DNA of 5,985 nt. Origin: JBDSLU01 sp039916225. GTDB taxonomy: Bacteria > Acidobacteriota > Vicinamibacteria > Vicinamibacterales > Vicinamibacteraceae. The position numbers were made by a program, and so were the translations under genes. Below, in pieces: positions 3,958 to 5,985 of this stretch. The notes below the pieces were generated by a model that worked only from the letters and a program-made list of their open reading frames with translations, was not told the DNA's origin and did no database searches. The stretch lies in NCBI GenBank assembly GCA_039916225.1, contig JBDSLU010000432.1, positions 1 to 5,985 on the forward strand. The letters are read 5' to 3'. Position 1 is the first letter of the stretch. Each line of letters opens with the position of its first letter.

Positions 3958-5985
3958 ATGACCCGACTGCCTGCTTCGACCGACCGCGCCCCCGCCACCC
4001 CCATCTTCAAGGACGGGCTGGGGACGCGCGTGCGCGTCACCGACGCCGGCGGGGACCCCGTCGAACACCTGCAGCTGTCGCCGGAAATCTGCGCCCAGGA
4101 AACCGCCCTCCGGGACCGCGTCGGCCGCCTGATCAACTTCCGCCATGCCCGCTACGTCCGCCTCCGCGGCGTCGACCGGGCCAAGACCGGCACCAAGCCT
4201 TTGGTCGTCGCCTACGACCCCGTCGACGGGCACCGCCTGTCGGTGGTCCTCGAGTCGCTCGGCACGATCGGGTTGAACGTCGAAGTCGACGTCGCCCTGC
4301 AGATCGTGCGCGACCTGCTGCCGGCGATCGGGATCCTGCACGACTCGCGCAAGGTGACGCACGGCGCCATCGCGCCCGAGCGCCTCGTCTACACGTCGCA
4401 GCAGCGACTGGTCATCGTCGATCACGGGATCGGCGCCGCGCTGATGCGGATGAACCTCCCGCGCAAGAAGCTGTGGGAGCAGTTCCGTATCGCCTCGCCG
4501 GCGACCAACCGGGCCGTCTTCGACGAGAAGATGGACGTGGTGCAGATCGGCCTGGTGGCGCTCGCGCTGCTCCTCGGCCGGCCGCTCACCGACGAAGAAT
4601 ACCCGGCGCAGACCAAGCGGCTGATCTTCAGCGTCAAGGAGACCTCGTCGCGGATCGGCTCCCGGCCGATCGGTCCCGAGCTGCGGCGCTGGCTCGAGCG
4701 CGCGACCGGCGTCGACGAGGCGCAGATGTTCGCCTCGATCAAGGAAGCCCAGGACGCGTTCGAGACGGTGGTGGCGGTCGACCGCTACTCGCCGACAGCC
4801 GCCGTCGTGAAGGCGTTCTTCGTGCGCTACGACGAGATGATCGCCAAGGCCGTCCAGGCCGTCGAGGTGGTGGCCGAGCTCAGCGGGTCGTCGCCGTCGT
4901 CGGTCGATCTCGACTCGGCGCTGTCCGAAATGCAGATGCAGGTGACGATCCAGCCGCGGCGCCGCGCCGCCGCCGATCCGACGCCTGCTGCGGCCGAAGC
5001 GGTCGAGGTCAAGCCGTCCGCCCGCCCCAAGACCAAAACCGAGACGAAGGTCGACGCCAAGGCCGAGCCCGAGGCCAAGACCGACGCGAAGACCGACGCG
5101 AAGACCGAACCGGCCACCAAGAGCGGCGGCCTGACGTTCGGACGTCGCAAGAGCGACCGGCTCGATGCCCTGCAGGCGCTGCAGGAGGAGATGAGCGCTG
5201 CCAGCGGCGACATCTCGACGATGGAGCAGGCCGCGCCGGCGGTCCACCAGGATGCGGCGACGCATGTCATCGCCCGTCCCGACCACAGTGACCGCCTCGC
5301 TCGCGAGGCGGCGGAACGCGCACGGCAGGAAGCCGAGCTGCGCGAACAGGCCGAGCGCGAAGGACGCGCGCTCGCGGAGCAGGTGGCGCGGGGTGCCGCC
5401 GAACAGGTGGCGCGGGAGGCAGCGGAGCGCGCTGTCGCCGAGCGCCACGCGCGCGCCGCCTCCGAGCGCGAAGCCGTCGAGCGGGGCGCCAGGCAGGAAG
5501 CCGAGCGGCAGGCGCACGAAGCGTCGCTGCGCGCCACGCGCGAAGTCGCCGAGCGGGAGGTCGCGGAGCGGGCCGCCCGTGACGCGTCGGCGCGCGAGGA
5601 GTCGGAGCGCGAGGCACGTAAGCGCCTCGAGCGCGAGTCGCAGGAAGCGGCCGAGCTCCGGGTGCGCGAACGGGTCGAGCGCGAAGCGGCCGAGAAGGCG
5701 GCGCAGGCGCGCCGCGACGAGGAAGCACTCGAGCGCGATGCGCGGTCCGCCGCCGACACGCGTGAAGCGGTCAAACAGGCCCGGCAGGAAGTCGCGGCCG
5801 AAGCGGCCGAGCAGGCACGGCAGGACGCCGTCGCCCGCGAAGCGGCCGAGCAGGCGCGGCAGGAAGCCGCCGCCCGCGAAGCGGCCGAGCGACAGGCCCG
5901 CGAACAGGCCGAGCGCGAATCGCGCGAGCACGCCGAGCGCGCCAAGCGGGAAGCCTCCGACCGCGCCGCCGAGGAGCGCGCGGCG
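3958..5985 (+). CDS. Pseudokinase-like protein with long Ala/Glu/Arg helix (3' end outside window)
   Basis: An open frame of 676 codons with no stop in the window. Residues about 15-275 look like a degenerate Ser/Thr protein kinase fold. VVAYDPVDGHRL (about 85-96) matches the hinge; HGAIAPERL at 135-143 occupies the HRD catalytic loop; DHG at 155-157 occupies DFG; SPAT stands near the APE position; and D193 in DVVQIGLVALALLLG is the helix-F aspartate. The catalytic Asp is Ala137, the loop Lys is Ala139 and the loop Asn is Arg142. No glycine-rich loop or VAIK lysine is evident, so phosphotransfer is unlikely and a binding or scaffold role is inferred. About 330-440 is a low-complexity linker including KTDAKTDAKTE (374-384). 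From about 446 to the window edge there is continuous Ala/Glu/Arg/Gln sequence without Pro, aromatic, Ile, Met, Cys or Asn, predicted as a long coiled coil or single alpha helix. No signal peptide or membrane segment is seen. Divergent from thrC. The C-terminal domain is unseen. Confidence 0.8.
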   Translation, partial: MTRLPASTDRAPATPIFKDGLGTRVRVTDAGGDPVEHLQLSPEICAQETALRDRVGRLINFRHARYVRLRGVDRAKTGTKPLVVAYDPVDGHRLSVVLESLGTIGLNVEVDVALQIVRDLLPAIGILHDSRKVTHGAIAPERLVYTSQQRLVIVDHGIGAALMRMNLPRKKLWEQFRIASPATNRAVFDEKMDVVQIGLVALALLLGRPLTDEEYPAQTKRLIFSVKETSSRIGSRPIGPELRRWLERATGVDEAQMFASIKEAQDAFETVVAVDRYSPTAAVVKAFFVRYDEMIAKAVQAVEVVAELSGSSPSSVDLDSALSEMQMQVTIQPRRRAAADPTPAAAEAVEVKPSARPKTKTETKVDAKAEPEAKTDAKTDAKTEPATKSGGLTFGRRKSDRLDALQALQEEMSAASGDISTMEQAAPAVHQDAATHVIARPDHSDRLAREAAERARQEAELREQAEREGRALAEQVARGAAEQVAREAAERAVAERHARAASEREAVERGARQEAERQAHEASLRATREVAEREVAERAARDASAREESEREARKRLERESQEAAELRVRERVEREAAEKAAQARRDEEALERDARSAADTREAVKQARQEVAAEAAEQARQDAVAREAAEQARQEAAAREAAERQAREQAERESREHAERAKREASDRAAEERAA
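5800..5916 (+). repeat. Three tandem 39-base (13-residue) repeats in the helix region
   Basis: Units at 5800-5838, 5839-5877 and 5878-5916 each begin GAAGCGGCCGAG and encode EAAEQARQDAVAR, EAAEQARQEAAAR and EAAERQAREQAER. The first two are nearly identical at DNA level and the third diverges. A degenerate preceding unit starts at 5764. They suggest recent growth of the helix by in-frame duplication. Confidence 0.65.

Noticed and set aside
5071..5112. KTDA repeats (encoded 5077-5100) as a functional histone-like DNA-binding tail
   Set aside because: The repeats are too few and are balanced by acidic residues, and the segment sits between two domains, so it reads as a flexible linker.
3850..5931. 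Minus-strand open frame of 693 codons opposite the pseudokinase
   Set aside because: Its sequence is monotonous Leu/Arg/Gly/Ala, the expected antisense of GAG/GCG/CGC-rich codons. The plus-strand frame has a ribosome site, kinase-like motifs and organised domains.

Overview
This is a GC-rich bacterial window with strong G/C preference at third codon positions. It carries six protein-coding genes or gene ends and no rRNA, tRNA, CRISPR array or insertion sequence that I can see. The gene mix (a diheme class I cytochrome c, a DUF4242 protein, a membrane-tethered metallo-beta-lactamase-fold hydrolase, a zinc-ribbon threonine synthase and a very large Ala/Glu/Arg-rich pseudokinase-like protein) fits a soil-type high-GC Gram-negative bacterium. 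Acidobacteriota of the Vicinamibacteria kind is my best guess, but this is a gene-style inference and not a phylogenetic result.

Layout, left to right. Bases 1-64 hold the last codons of a plus-strand gene that runs in from outside. It overlaps tail-to-tail by 7 bases with a minus-strand DUF4242 gene (58-330). A 127-base divergent spacer with nested inverted repeats separates that gene from an exported diheme cytochrome c (458-1423, plus). The cytochrome converges, with a 13-base gap, on a membrane-anchored MBL-fold hydrolase (1437-2198, minus). Upstream of the hydrolase lies a pair of facing heptamer arrays (2215-2300), then threonine synthase thrC (2316-3641, minus). A 316-base divergent spacer with an AT-richer centre and strong potential hairpins follows. 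The right third (3958-5985, plus) is one open reading frame with no stop inside the window. It encodes a protein-kinase-like fold lacking key catalytic residues, a Lys/Thr/Asp-rich linker, and more than 230 residues of uninterrupted Ala/Glu/Arg helix.

The genes do not form an obvious pathway. thrC and the MBL gene are codirectional and could share a transcript through the heptamer structure. The cytochrome and DUF4242 genes share a divergent promoter region, as do thrC and the pseudokinase gene. The most unusual items are the pseudokinase/long-helix protein, easily missed because its reading frame is open at the window edge and its antisense strand also carries a long open frame, and the mirror-image heptamer arrays between thrC and the MBL gene.
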